A DNA stretch of 5,430 bases. Source: Bacillota bacterium. Lineage in GTDB: Bacteria > Bacillota > Clostridia > Peptostreptococcales > Anaerovoracaceae. The DNA lies in contig JAQSXD010000288.1 in the NCBI GenBank assembly GCA_029266295.1, positions 1 to 5,430 of the forward strand, written 5' to 3'. The position numbers were made by a program, and so were the translations under genes. The notes beneath the pieces are model-generated. The model worked only from the letters and a program-made list of their open reading frames with translations, did no database searches and was not told the DNA's origin. Of the stretch, positions 1 through 5,217 are shown one piece after another (the stretch's first letter is position 1; each line of letters begins with the position of its first letter).

Positions 1-18
1 AAGTTGTAATCGTTTCTC

Positions 19-549
19 TTAGTCGTTGCTTTCCATCTGCGCCCGATAGATCATTTCTTTGATTTCGTTTCTGTTATCTACGATGGTGCCGTTAACCTTT
101 TCGAAGGTCGTCTGCAAATTACTAAACATATCGTGGAAATAGACAGAATTTAATTGATCCATCTTATCCTGAAAATTATACAGGATGCTGTCTATATAAT
201 CGAAAGCTCCAAGCTTCATAGCCTTAACATTGCTTTCTGCAACGCGCATGATTTCATCCGCACGCATTTTGGCTTTTACCGTAATATCGTCGTTTTCAAT
301 CAGTGCTTCGGCCTGAACCTTAGCATCCTTCAAAATAGTTTCATATTCACGTTTCGCTTCTTCCAGGATCCGTTGACGTTCGTCTTTGATCCACTGTGCC
401 TGCTGAATTTCATCGGGCAGTTCCACACGAATTTCTTTTACGATTTCCAGGATCTCTTCTGCATCGACTAAAATTTTCCCCGTCAGCGGAAAGCCGGAGC
501 TTGTATCCACAATTTCTTCAATCTCATCCAATAGTTCTAAAACCTTCAT
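19..549 (-). CDS. Coiled-coil protein encoded downstream of coaD (often annotated 'ATPase' in Clostridia)
   Basis: A 176-residue soluble, strongly charged protein with no signal peptide or membrane segment. The N-terminus (about 1-45) is acidic and includes SGFPLTGKILVDAEEIL. Residues about 45-112 are Glu/Lys/Ala-rich with heptad spacing, as expected of a long coiled coil. The C-terminal part (113-176) is more mixed. From memory, Clostridia often encode a similar protein next to coaD, annotated as 'ATPase' or as resembling V-type ATPase stalk subunits. No Walker A or other nucleotide-binding motif is visible, so that name probably reflects only coiled-coil similarity. The ATG follows GGGAGGG by 9 bases. 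The start lies 17 bases after the coaD stop, so the two are almost certainly co-transcribed. A DivIVA- or stalk-like structural role is possible but unproven. The gene call is firm; the function is unknown. Confidence 0.88.
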   Translation of the reverse strand: MKVLELLDEIEEIVDTSSGFPLTGKILVDAEEILEIVKEIRVELPDEIQQAQWIKDERQRILEEAKREYETILKDAKVQAEALIENDDITVKAKMRADEIMRVAESNVKAMKLGAFDYIDSILYNFQDKMDQLNSVYFHDMFSNLQTTFEKVNGTIVDNRNEIKEMIYRAQMESND

Positions 550-566
550 TGAGTGAATCCCTCCCT

Positions 567-1052
567 CTATTTTCTATACTTTCGTTCCATGTATTCCAAA
601 ACATTATCTGGTACCAGGCCCTTGATATCCCCGTTGAGCATGAATACCTCTTTTACGATGCTTGAACTGACAAATGAGTAATCAGGACAAGTCATCAGAA
701 AAACCGTTTCCACGTCATTATTATATAGCCTTGCGTTCATCTGCGCCATCTGTATTTCATATTCGAAGTCCATGGTGGCACGAAGACCTCGCAGAACAAC
801 GTCAATGTTATTCTTTTTAACGTAGTCAGCCAAAAGTCCGCTGAAATGATCGACCTCGATGTTTTTAATATGGCTGGTGGCTTCTCTGATCAGATCCGTT
901 CGCTCTTTTACTGTAAAGAAAGGCGATTTTGACATATTTTCGATCACTCCGACGATCAGATGATCTCCAAGCTTTGCCCCCCTATTGATCAGATCGAGAT
1001 GTCCGTTGGTGATGGGATCAAAAGAGCCTGCGTAGAGAACCTTTTTTATCAT
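567..1052 (-). CDS. coaD: Phosphopantetheine adenylyltransferase
   Basis: CoaD catalyses the penultimate step of coenzyme A synthesis in the cytoplasm, transferring AMP from ATP to 4'-phosphopantetheine to give dephospho-CoA and pyrophosphate. The 161-residue length is typical of the bacterial enzyme. The N-terminus carries the nucleotidyltransferase signature GSFDPITNGH (residues 9-18), with the TxGH nucleotide-binding element at 15-18. RGLR at 88-91 and the following FEYE segment match the family's substrate-binding region. SFVSSSIVKE (126-135) matches the conserved C-terminal ATP-binding motif. No key residue appears missing. The ATG is preceded by GGAGG 10 bases upstream, slightly far, with an A/G-rich AAGGAA directly before it. 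It lies 83 bases after rsmD, a neighbour in many Firmicutes, and 17 bases before the coiled-coil gene. Confidence 0.98.
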   Translation of the reverse strand: MIKKVLYAGSFDPITNGHLDLINRGAKLGDHLIVGVIENMSKSPFFTVKERTDLIREATSHIKNIEVDHFSGLLADYVKKNNIDVVLRGLRATMDFEYEIQMAQMNARLYNNDVETVFLMTCPDYSFVSSSIVKEVFMLNGDIKGLVPDNVLEYMERKYRK

Positions 1053-1101
1053 TTCCTTGTTTCCTCCAAATCCTAAGGAAGGACTGATTGAATAGAAAGC
1101 A

Positions 1102-1128
1102 GCCCATCGTTTCTTTTACGTGATGGGC
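1102..1128 (-). terminator. Hairpin between rsmD and coaD, possible weak terminator or attenuator
   Basis: A perfect 7-bp GC-rich inverted repeat, GCCCATC (1102-1108) and GATGGGC (1122-1128), encloses a 13-base loop. Read in the direction of transcription it falls just after the rsmD stop and is followed by TGCTTTCTATT, which has some T but no proper run. It may partly terminate rsmD transcripts, or process or stabilise the coaD message. It is not a convincing full intrinsic terminator. Confidence 0.35.
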
Positions 1129-1135
1129 CTTGTAA

Positions 1136-1687
1136 TTAATCAGCAGTTCCTAATGCATAAATACTAATTGCTATGGTTCCGTATTTTTTTTCTTTTATTT
1201 TCGTAAATCCCAGGAGCTTGTCCTCCATAGGCGTTTTTATCCCGTGTTCCGCAACGATGATGCCATCGTCAGAGAGAAGCGCACGTTCTGCGATCAGCTC
1301 CAGACAATGCTCCAAAAGTCCTTTCCCATAGGGCGGGTCCAGAAAGATCAAGTCAGCTTTTTCCGGAATCTTTCTAAGCACATATTCGTAATCTCCAAAG
1401 ATTGCAACGGTTCTATCTTCCTGCTTGCAATAAGCGATGTTCTGACGGGTCAGCTCCATGCTGGATCGTGACTTATCCCCAAAATAGCAGCGCTCTGCTC
1501 CCCGGCTCAATGCTTCCAAGCCCAGGTTGCCCGTCCCCGAAAACAAATCGATGACCACTGCATCTTCCAAATAAGGAGCGATCATACTAAAAATCGATTC
1601 TTTCACCTTGTCGGTGGTTGGTCTGATATTACTGTCTTTTGGAGTGAACAGTCTTCTGCCCTTCAAATCTCCAGCGATAATGCGCAA
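1136..1687 (-). CDS. rsmD: 16S rRNA (guanine(966)-N(2))-methyltransferase RsmD
   Basis: RsmD is an S-adenosylmethionine-dependent methyltransferase that modifies G966 (E. coli numbering) of 16S rRNA during small-subunit assembly. The 183-residue length is normal. The protein opens with MRIIAGDLKGRRL and the family stretch IRPTTDKVKE (21-30). Motif I, which binds SAM, is DLFSGTGNLGLEALSRGA (47-64). The catalytic motif IV is DPPY (117-120), as in N6-adenine/N2-guanine methyltransferases. The start is TTG at 1687: AAGGAGG lies 8 bases upstream, and the residues that follow match the usual RsmD N-terminus, so a later ATG would cut the fold. A probable promoter with an overlapping dyad lies in the gap after recG, so rsmD may begin its own unit with coaD. 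All key motifs are intact. Confidence 0.97.
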   Translation of the reverse strand: MRIIAGDLKGRRLFTPKDSNIRPTTDKVKESIFSMIAPYLEDAVVIDLFSGTGNLGLEALSRGAERCYFGDKSRSSMELTRQNIAYCKQEDRTVAIFGDYEYVLRKIPEKADLIFLDPPYGKGLLEHCLELIAERALLSDDGIIVAEHGIKTPMEDKLLGFTKIKEKKYGTIAISIYALGTAD

Positions 1688-1695
1688 TACTGCCG

Positions 1696-1702
1696 CCTCC
1701 TT
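1696..1702 (-). promoter_or_regulatory. Ribosome binding site fixing the TTG start of rsmD
   Basis: The minus strand reads AAGGAGG here, ending 8 bases before TTG at 1687. This near-perfect Shine-Dalgarno sequence supports the non-ATG start. Confidence 0.85.
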
Positions 1703-1711
1703 TTCAATCCG

Positions 1712-1750
1712 TAAAATAATTGCAACTAATTGATCACAGCAATTATTTTA
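1712..1750. repeat. Perfect 12-bp AT-rich inverted repeat upstream of rsmD
   Basis: TAAAATAATTGC (1712-1723) is exactly complementary in reverse to GCAATTATTTTA (1739-1750), with a 15-base spacer that contains TGATCA. Each arm has only one GC pair doublet at its inner end, and neither strand has a separate T-run beyond the arm, so it is a poor intrinsic terminator. On the minus strand the distal arm begins with the proposed -10 box TAAAAT, so the dyad covers the likely transcription start. An operator for a dimeric repressor, or a 5' hairpin of the rsmD message, are both plausible. Confidence 0.6.
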
Positions 1751-1772
1751 CCATAAGATTATATAAAAGCAA
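1745..1772 (-). promoter_or_regulatory. Probable sigma-A-type promoter for rsmD-coaD-coiled-coil unit
   Basis: On the minus strand TTGCTT (1772-1767) is followed after 16 bases by TAAAAT (1750-1745), with TGG directly in front giving an extended -10. Predicted transcription would begin near 1738. An alternative -10, a consensus TATAAT at 1763-1758, lies nearby but lacks a good -35. The region is AT-rich and sits directly after the recG stop, suggesting that the downstream genes can be transcribed independently of recG. Confidence 0.42.
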
Positions 1773-1783
1773 ATTTTTATCTT

Positions 1784-3826
1784 TTAGATGTTTAAATTTT
1801 CGACATTTTGGAACATTCTGTCGATTTTTCTTTTAAAATTCAAATGAGGCTCCTTTTGCAGCAAAGGATCTTCTGATAAGATTTTTTCTGCTTCTTCCCT
1901 TACTGTCTTGAGGATCTTAATATGTTTTACCAGATCTGCAAGCTTCAGTTCCGGAACGCCATGCTGTCTCATGCCAAAAAACTCTCCGGGGCCTCTCAGT
2001 TCAAGATCCTTCTCTGCGATGAGAAAACCGTCGTTTGTTGCTTTCATGATCTCAGATCTGGCTTCTGCCACTTTGGAACCTCCGTCTGAAATCAGGATGC
2101 AATAGGACTGCTCTTCACCCCTTCCGACCCTGCCTCTGAGCTGATGGAGCTGAGCGAGGCCAAAGCGTTCGGAATTTTCTACAAGCATGATGGTGGCATT
2201 TGGTACATTGATCCCGACCTCGATCACAACCGTTGAAATCAGGATTTGTATTTCTCCTGCATAAAATTCCTGCATGATGCGGTCTTTATCTGCCTGTTTC
2301 ATAGCGCCATGTAAGAACGCAACAGAAAAATCGAAAAAGCGGTTTTTCAGCTCATCATAAAGCCCCAATGCTGATCTGGCATCCAGCGTCTCGGAATCTT
2401 CGATCAGCGGCGCAACCACATAAGCCTGACGTCCCTTTTTCACTTCTCTTCTCACAAATTCGTAAGAAGCTTCCCGTCCGCTTGCTTTTACGGCACGGGT
2501 TATGATCTGCTGCCTTCCCGGCGGCATTTCATCGATGATGGAAATATCCAGGTCGCCGTATAAAATTACTGCCAGCGTTCTGGGAATGGGTGTGGCTGTC
2601 ATAACCAGAACATCCGGGTTCTGACCTTTCTTTGTGAGAACAGCGCGCTGATTTACCCCGAAACGATGCTGCTCGTCGGTGATCACAAGACCGAGGTTTG
2701 AAAAGATTACTCCCGGCTGGATTACGGCATGCGTTCCAATGATGAGATCCAGCGCACCTGATTCAATTTGCTCAAGTACCAACTTTTTTTCCTTAGCAGT
2801 AAGACTTCCTGATAAAAACCCTACCCTGAGACCGAAAACTGAAAACATCGATTTCAGCCCATCAAAATGCTGCCTGGCCAAAAGCTCAGTTGGCGCCATC
2901 AAAACGGCCTGAAAACCGCATTTGGCAGCTTTAAACATGGCTGCAGCGGCTACCACAGTCTTTCCAGAACCCACATCCCCTTGGACCAGACGGTTCATCA
3001 CCTTGTCTGATTCCATGTCGCTGTTGATCTCCGCCAGAACTCTGCTCTGCGCACCAGTCAATTGATAGGGCAGGGTGGATAGAAATTCCTCCACTTTCGC
3101 TTCTGGCGAAAAAAAGATCCCTGTCTTTCCCGCCGTCATCCGGTTGCGTATCATCAGCAGACCGGTTTGAAGGAAAAGAAGTTCATCAAAAATGAGCCGG
3201 TATTTTGCTTCCATCAGGCGCTTTTTGTCCTGTGGAAAATGAATGTTCTCCACAGCATGACGAATCCCGCAGAGTCGGTTCTGACTGAGTGTGTTTTCCG
3301 GAAGGTATTCTTCCATCTCAGCAAGCTGCTTTTGTGCCTCCCGCTGCCATTTTCTCATTTCACTCTGAGTAATTCCGCCGGTCAGTGGATAGATGGGTAA
3401 AATTCCCTGCTCACTGCTGTCTTCAGATTTTGACACATCAGGATGCAGCATTTGTATTCTTCCCAGATTATCGGAAACCTTGCCGTAAAACAAATATTCC
3501 TCGTCCTTTTTTAAGGTTTTTTCCAGATAGCCTGCATGAAAAAAAACAACCTCCATCGCACCGGTTTCGTCCTGAACCAAAAGCTTTAAAGTTTGTTTTC
3601 TGGGAAACCTGACCTTCCCTTTTACGATAAGGATCAACTTTCCTTTTACCAATGCAAAATCTCCATCCTGTAAGGAAGATATTTTTTTCAGATCCCGCCG
3701 ATCCTCATAATCCCTGGGATAGTAAAATAGAAAATCTTCCAAGGTATCTATATTCAGTTTATTCAATGCAACAGACTTCTTCGGTCCGATGCCTTTTATC
3801 GAAGCTGCTTTACTGTGTAAATCCAT
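1784..3826 (-). CDS. recG: ATP-dependent DNA helicase RecG
   Basis: RecG is a superfamily 2 double-stranded DNA translocase that reverses stalled replication forks and branch-migrates Holliday junctions during repair. The 680-residue length is typical. A short helix-hairpin-helix-like segment (IKGIGPKKSVALNKL, 10-24) precedes the OB-fold wedge domain (about 55-150). The helicase core follows: Walker A GDVGSGKT (283-290), the RecG-type motif II DEQHRFG (384-390), motif III TATPIPRT (410-417), IEVGINVPNAT (535-545) and motif VI QLRGRVGRG (562-570). The C-terminal GPGEFFGMRQHG (612-623) matches the family's TRG region. The ATG has GAGG 7 bases upstream. The gene starts 27 bases after the Asp23-family stop, so the two probably share a transcript. 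All motifs are intact. Confidence 0.98.
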   Translation of the reverse strand: MDLHSKAASIKGIGPKKSVALNKLNIDTLEDFLFYYPRDYEDRRDLKKISSLQDGDFALVKGKLILIVKGKVRFPRKQTLKLLVQDETGAMEVVFFHAGYLEKTLKKDEEYLFYGKVSDNLGRIQMLHPDVSKSEDSSEQGILPIYPLTGGITQSEMRKWQREAQKQLAEMEEYLPENTLSQNRLCGIRHAVENIHFPQDKKRLMEAKYRLIFDELLFLQTGLLMIRNRMTAGKTGIFFSPEAKVEEFLSTLPYQLTGAQSRVLAEINSDMESDKVMNRLVQGDVGSGKTVVAAAAMFKAAKCGFQAVLMAPTELLARQHFDGLKSMFSVFGLRVGFLSGSLTAKEKKLVLEQIESGALDLIIGTHAVIQPGVIFSNLGLVITDEQHRFGVNQRAVLTKKGQNPDVLVMTATPIPRTLAVILYGDLDISIIDEMPPGRQQIITRAVKASGREASYEFVRREVKKGRQAYVVAPLIEDSETLDARSALGLYDELKNRFFDFSVAFLHGAMKQADKDRIMQEFYAGEIQILISTVVIEVGINVPNATIMLVENSERFGLAQLHQLRGRVGRGEEQSYCILISDGGSKVAEARSEIMKATNDGFLIAEKDLELRGPGEFFGMRQHGVPELKLADLVKHIKILKTVREEAEKILSEDPLLQKEPHLNFKRKIDRMFQNVENLNI

Positions 3827-3853
3827 TCCGAATCCTCGGTTCTCCTCTTTGAT

Positions 3854-4243
3854 TTATCCTTTGACTTCAATATTTCTTCGGGCGGTTTGTTTTGAGACCA
3901 TGCCCGTTACCACCACTGCAACACTGTTCACCTCAAGACCGGTAATCTCTTCGGTATTTTTTTTGACCGTTGAGATGAGCTGCTCCGTTACACGATTGAT
4001 GCTCGTTCCAAATCGAATCAGAATATAAAAACGAATATCCAGACCGTTTTTTTCCAGATTGATTTCCATATAGCTGATATCGTCGGCTACGCCGATTTTG
4101 GCCGCAAAACCGGCCACCCGGCCTCTATGATTGGAAATCAGAACTTTTCCGCCAAATTGTTCCACGGCCTTGGCAATAATTTTTCCCACAACATTTTTAT
4201 CGATGGAAATGCTGCCATCTCTGGCTTCAACTTTATAAAGCAA
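3854..4243 (-). CDS. Asp23/Gls24 family envelope stress response protein
   Basis: A 129-residue soluble protein whose layout matches the Asp23/Gls24 (YloU-like) family. An N-terminal GSISIDKNVVGKIIAKAVEQ segment is followed by strands including GLDIRFYILIRFGTSI (68-83), a helix, then VNSVAVVVTGM near the C-terminus. Members in Staphylococcus are membrane-associated and respond to envelope stress; in many Firmicutes a member is encoded next to fakA, the fatty acid kinase. The start is TTG: AAGGGGGT lies 7 bases upstream, and no ATG in frame gives a better fit. It sits upstream of recG with a 27-base gap, probably in the same transcript. Here fakA does not separate the two genes. There is no signal peptide or membrane segment. 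The exact role in this organism is not known. Confidence 0.93.
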   Translation of the reverse strand: MLYKVEARDGSISIDKNVVGKIIAKAVEQFGGKVLISNHRGRVAGFAAKIGVADDISYMEINLEKNGLDIRFYILIRFGTSINRVTEQLISTVKKNTEEITGLEVNSVAVVVTGMVSKQTARRNIEVKG

Positions 4244-4250
4244 CAGCGCT

Positions 4251-4258
4251 ACCCCCTT
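4251..4258 (-). promoter_or_regulatory. Ribosome binding site fixing the TTG start of the Asp23-family gene
   Basis: The minus strand reads AAGGGGGT, ending 7 bases before TTG at 4243. A short ACAGC/GCTGT pair (4243-4247 with 4261-4265) could place this site in a loop with the start codon at the stem edge, but the stem is only 5 bp. Confidence 0.75.
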
Positions 4259-4277
4259 TTGCTGTAGTTGAGCTAAT

Positions 4278-4305
4278 GAAACACGGAATGAATCAGTGTT
4301 TCCGT
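4278..4305. repeat. Overlapping inverted repeats in the leader of the Asp23-family gene
   Basis: Two perfect inverted repeats overlap: GAAACAC (4278-4284) with GTGTTTC (4296-4302), and ACGGAA (4283-4288) with TTCCGT (4300-4305). They share bases, so only one hairpin can form at a time. They lie between the probable promoter and the coding start. They may act as an operator, a 5' stabilising hairpin or a simple RNA switch; the sequence alone does not decide. Confidence 0.5.
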
Positions 4306-4314
4306 AAATTTAAG

Positions 4315-4323
4315 TTTATCACA
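4315..4323 (-). promoter_or_regulatory. Possible extended -10 promoter for the Asp23-recG unit
   Basis: The minus strand reads TGT followed by GATAAA, which matches four of six -10 bases and has an extended-10 TGn. The -35 position is poor (ATTTCT). Transcription would begin near 4308, just ahead of the overlapping inverted repeats. This is a weak call. Confidence 0.28.
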
Positions 4324-4334
4324 TTCTGTATGAA

Positions 4335-4550
4335 ATGAGAAATAATTTTTGCACGATCCCGTATTTGCAAACATACAATGGATATGGGTGGTATGCATTG
4401 AGAAGAAATACGGTTGTAATCAGATTGATAGGAGTTGTTATGGCGATCGCGGGAGCGGTCATTATCATACATGCTGTCCCGGCGATTGTCTGGTATGTGC
4501 TGCTGATCATCCTTGTCCTGATTTTTGTGTTTCTTCTGCTGAAGGTATGA
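4335..4550 (+). CDS. Small two-helix membrane protein, unknown function (first of a pair)
   Basis: Drawn at the longest frame, 71 residues from ATG. Two hydrophobic helices, about residues 28-46 and 50-70, are separated by a short turn containing P49 and W53, giving a hairpin membrane protein with almost no soluble domain. The start is unresolved. The ATG at 4335 has no ribosome binding site. TTG at 4398 has GGGTGG 6 bases upstream and would give a 50-residue protein beginning with Arg-Arg-Asn before the first helix. ATG at 4440 follows AGGAG by 5 bases but would remove half of the first helix. It opposes the flanking minus-strand genes. Its helix pattern (G33, G40, P49, W53) resembles the next gene, which supports real coding. 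I do not recognise the family. Confidence 0.55.
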   Translation: MRNNFCTIPYLQTYNGYGWYALRRNTVVIRLIGVVMAIAGAVIIIHAVPAIVWYVLLIILVLIFVFLLLKV

Positions 4551-4558
4551 CACCCATG

Positions 4559-4567
4559 TGGTATAAA
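4559..4567 (+). promoter_or_regulatory. Possible extended -10 promoter for the second small membrane protein
   Basis: TGG followed by TATAAA (4562-4567) forms an extended -10 element in the gap between the two small ORFs. The matching -35 position (CTGAAG at 4539-4544) is weak. Transcription would begin near 4574, about 70 bases before the ATG at 4644. Confidence 0.35.
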
Positions 4568-4643
4568 TTAGTGGCATCGGCTGATTCGCCGCGAATTATT
4601 CGTTGAATTTTCACTGCCGGTGCAGGATTGGGATGTGATCACG

Positions 4644-4829
4644 ATGTTCAGAGATTTCAGAAGATTTTTATGCTGCGGAAGAAGGCCGGGGGAAATTGAG
4701 CTTTTCGGACTGCTTTTATTTGTGATCGGCGTTGTAACCTTATGCGCCTTTTTTCTTCCTTCAAAGCTATGGCTGATCATAATGGGCTGCCTGATGATCT
4801 TCTGCGGATTCAAGATGTTCAACTGCTGA
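4644..4829 (+). CDS. Small cysteine-containing two-helix membrane protein, unknown function (second of a pair)
   Basis: A 61-residue protein. A basic N-terminus MFRDFRRFLCCGRRPGEIE precedes two hydrophobic helices (about 20-37 and 42-58) joined by a turn with P39 and W43. There are six cysteines (10, 11, 34, 49, 54, 61), many for its size; the adjacent pair near the basic segment could be acylated or bind metal, but this is a guess. The ATG at 4644 has GGGA 10 bases upstream. An in-frame GTG at 4635 has AGGA 7 bases upstream, and a GTG at 4620 extends the frame without a binding site. It lies 93 bases after the first small ORF, on the same strand, and is followed by a strong terminator at 4886. 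Gly, Pro and Trp spacing match the first protein, so they may be paralogues. I recognise no named family. Confidence 0.65.
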   Translation: MFRDFRRFLCCGRRPGEIELFGLLLFVIGVVTLCAFFLPSKLWLIIMGCLMIFCGFKMFNC

Positions 4830-4885
4830 GAACCCTACTAAAGGGAGTTATCGCATCAGACAAATTTTCATACAAAAACATATAA

Positions 4886-4947
4886 AAGGGGTATCTCAAG
4901 ATGATTTTCAATAAAATCAAAAGAGATCCCCCTTCTTCTTTTTATAG
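4886..4947 (+). terminator. Bidirectional intrinsic terminator between convergent genes
   Basis: AAGGGGTATCTC (4886-4897) pairs with GAGATCCCCCTT (4923-4934), 11 of 12 positions. Inside it is a second 6-bp hairpin, GATTTT/AAAATC. On the plus strand the stem is followed by CTTCTTTTTATAG. On the minus strand it is followed by TTTATATGTTTTTG. It can therefore end the small membrane-protein transcript and also catch minus-strand transcripts coming from rpmB. Confidence 0.85.
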
Positions 4948-4955
4948 CAAGACTA

Positions 4956-5028
4956 GTCGGCGCGGTATCGGATTATTGCTCCGAATTTTTCAATGTCTAA
5001 ATAAAATATCTTAGACATAGCCGGCGAC
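4956..5028. other. Stretch able to fold as a three-way junction
   Basis: Three nested complementary pairs are visible. GTCG-C-CGG (4956-4965, with two single-base bulges) pairs with CCGGCGAC (5021-5028) as a closing stem. TCGGA pairs with TCCGA (4969-4973 with 4979-4983). ATGTCTAA (4993-5000) pairs perfectly with TTAGACAT (5011-5018). The whole lies in the non-coding space between rpmB and the small membrane genes. No promoter clearly dedicated to it was found. It may be part of the rpmB 3' region, an unrecognised small RNA, or chance. Confidence 0.3.
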
Positions 5029-5045
5029 ATTCTCTAAAAAAACGA

Positions 5046-5083
5046 AAATCCCATCAGTGGCAAGCTGCCTTGTGATGGGATTT
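5046..5083 (-). terminator. Intrinsic terminator downstream of rpmB
   Basis: AAATCCCATCA (5046-5056) and TGATGGGATTT (5073-5083) form a perfect 11-bp stem around a 16-base loop that can pair further (GGCA/TGCC). Read on the minus strand the stem is followed by TCGTTTTTTTAGAG, a good T-run, so this is the likeliest end of the rpmB transcript. On the plus strand the following bases (GTCTACAATTT) are poor. Confidence 0.85.
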
Positions 5084-5094
5084 GTCTACAATTT

Positions 5095-5120
5095 AAAACC
5101 TGCACCGAAGTGCAGGTTTT
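5095..5120 (-). terminator. First hairpin terminator after rpmB with a UUCG tetraloop
   Basis: AAAACCTGCAC (5095-5105) and GTGCAGGTTTT (5110-5120) are perfectly complementary over 11 bp with only four bases between. Read on the minus strand the loop is TTCG closed by a C-G pair, the very stable cUUCGg tetraloop, followed by TTTTAAATTG. On the plus strand the tail is TTTTTG. It probably works with the hairpin at 5046-5083 as a tandem terminator. Confidence 0.8.
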
Positions 5121-5139
5121 TGTACTGTTTCAATTCGTC

Positions 5140-5170
5140 TTGTTCGTCAATATATCATTGTCGAACAATG
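5140..5170. repeat. Alternative inverted repeats in the rpmB 3' region
   Basis: TTGTTCG (5140-5146) is complementary to CGAACAA (5162-5168). CATTGT (5156-5161) is complementary to ACAATG (5165-5170) across three bases. The two share bases and exclude each other. There is no T-run on either strand to make them terminators. Confidence 0.45.
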
Positions 5171-5184
5171 CACTTCTATTCCTC

Positions 5185-5217
5185 TTAATTGAGGATAACA
5201 ATGTTGTACTCAATTAA
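5185..5217. repeat. 9-bp inverted repeat directly after the rpmB stop
   Basis: TTAATTGAG (5185-5193) and CTCAATTAA (5209-5217) are perfectly complementary around a 15-base loop. The hairpin begins about 15 bases after the rpmB stop codon. It is AT-rich, with no following T-run, so it is more likely a 3'-end stabiliser or a protein site than a terminator. Confidence 0.45.

Noticed and set aside
1712..1750. 12-bp dyad read as the recG terminator
   Set aside because: The stem is almost all A-T and no T-run lies outside it, so it does not have the form of an intrinsic terminator.
4293..4577. Minus-strand open frame of 94 residues rich in Asp, Arg, His and Asn
   Set aside because: The composition is what the reverse of hydrophobic-helix codons gives. 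No ribosome binding site was seen and it would overlap the Asp23-family promoter region.
4349..4606. Second plus-strand frame overlapping the first small membrane ORF
   Set aside because: It is a cysteine- and aspartate-rich sequence without domain pattern or binding site; the other frame shows two helices that match the neighbouring protein.
4568..4822. Minus-strand open frame of 84 residues opposite the second small membrane gene
   Set aside because: It has no ribosome binding site, no recognisable pattern and lies antisense to a better candidate with two clear membrane helices, so it is treated as a shadow.
4951..4958. Perfect 8-bp palindrome GACTAGTC as a possible mobile-element end
   Set aside because: There is no target duplication, no partner repeat and no transposase or integrase; a palindrome of this size is expected by chance.
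1102..5083. Shared CCCATCA/TGATGGG core in the hairpins at 1102-1128 and 5046-5083
   Set aside because: Only about eight bases are shared and the rest of the stems and loops differ, so it is not evidence of a dispersed repeat family.
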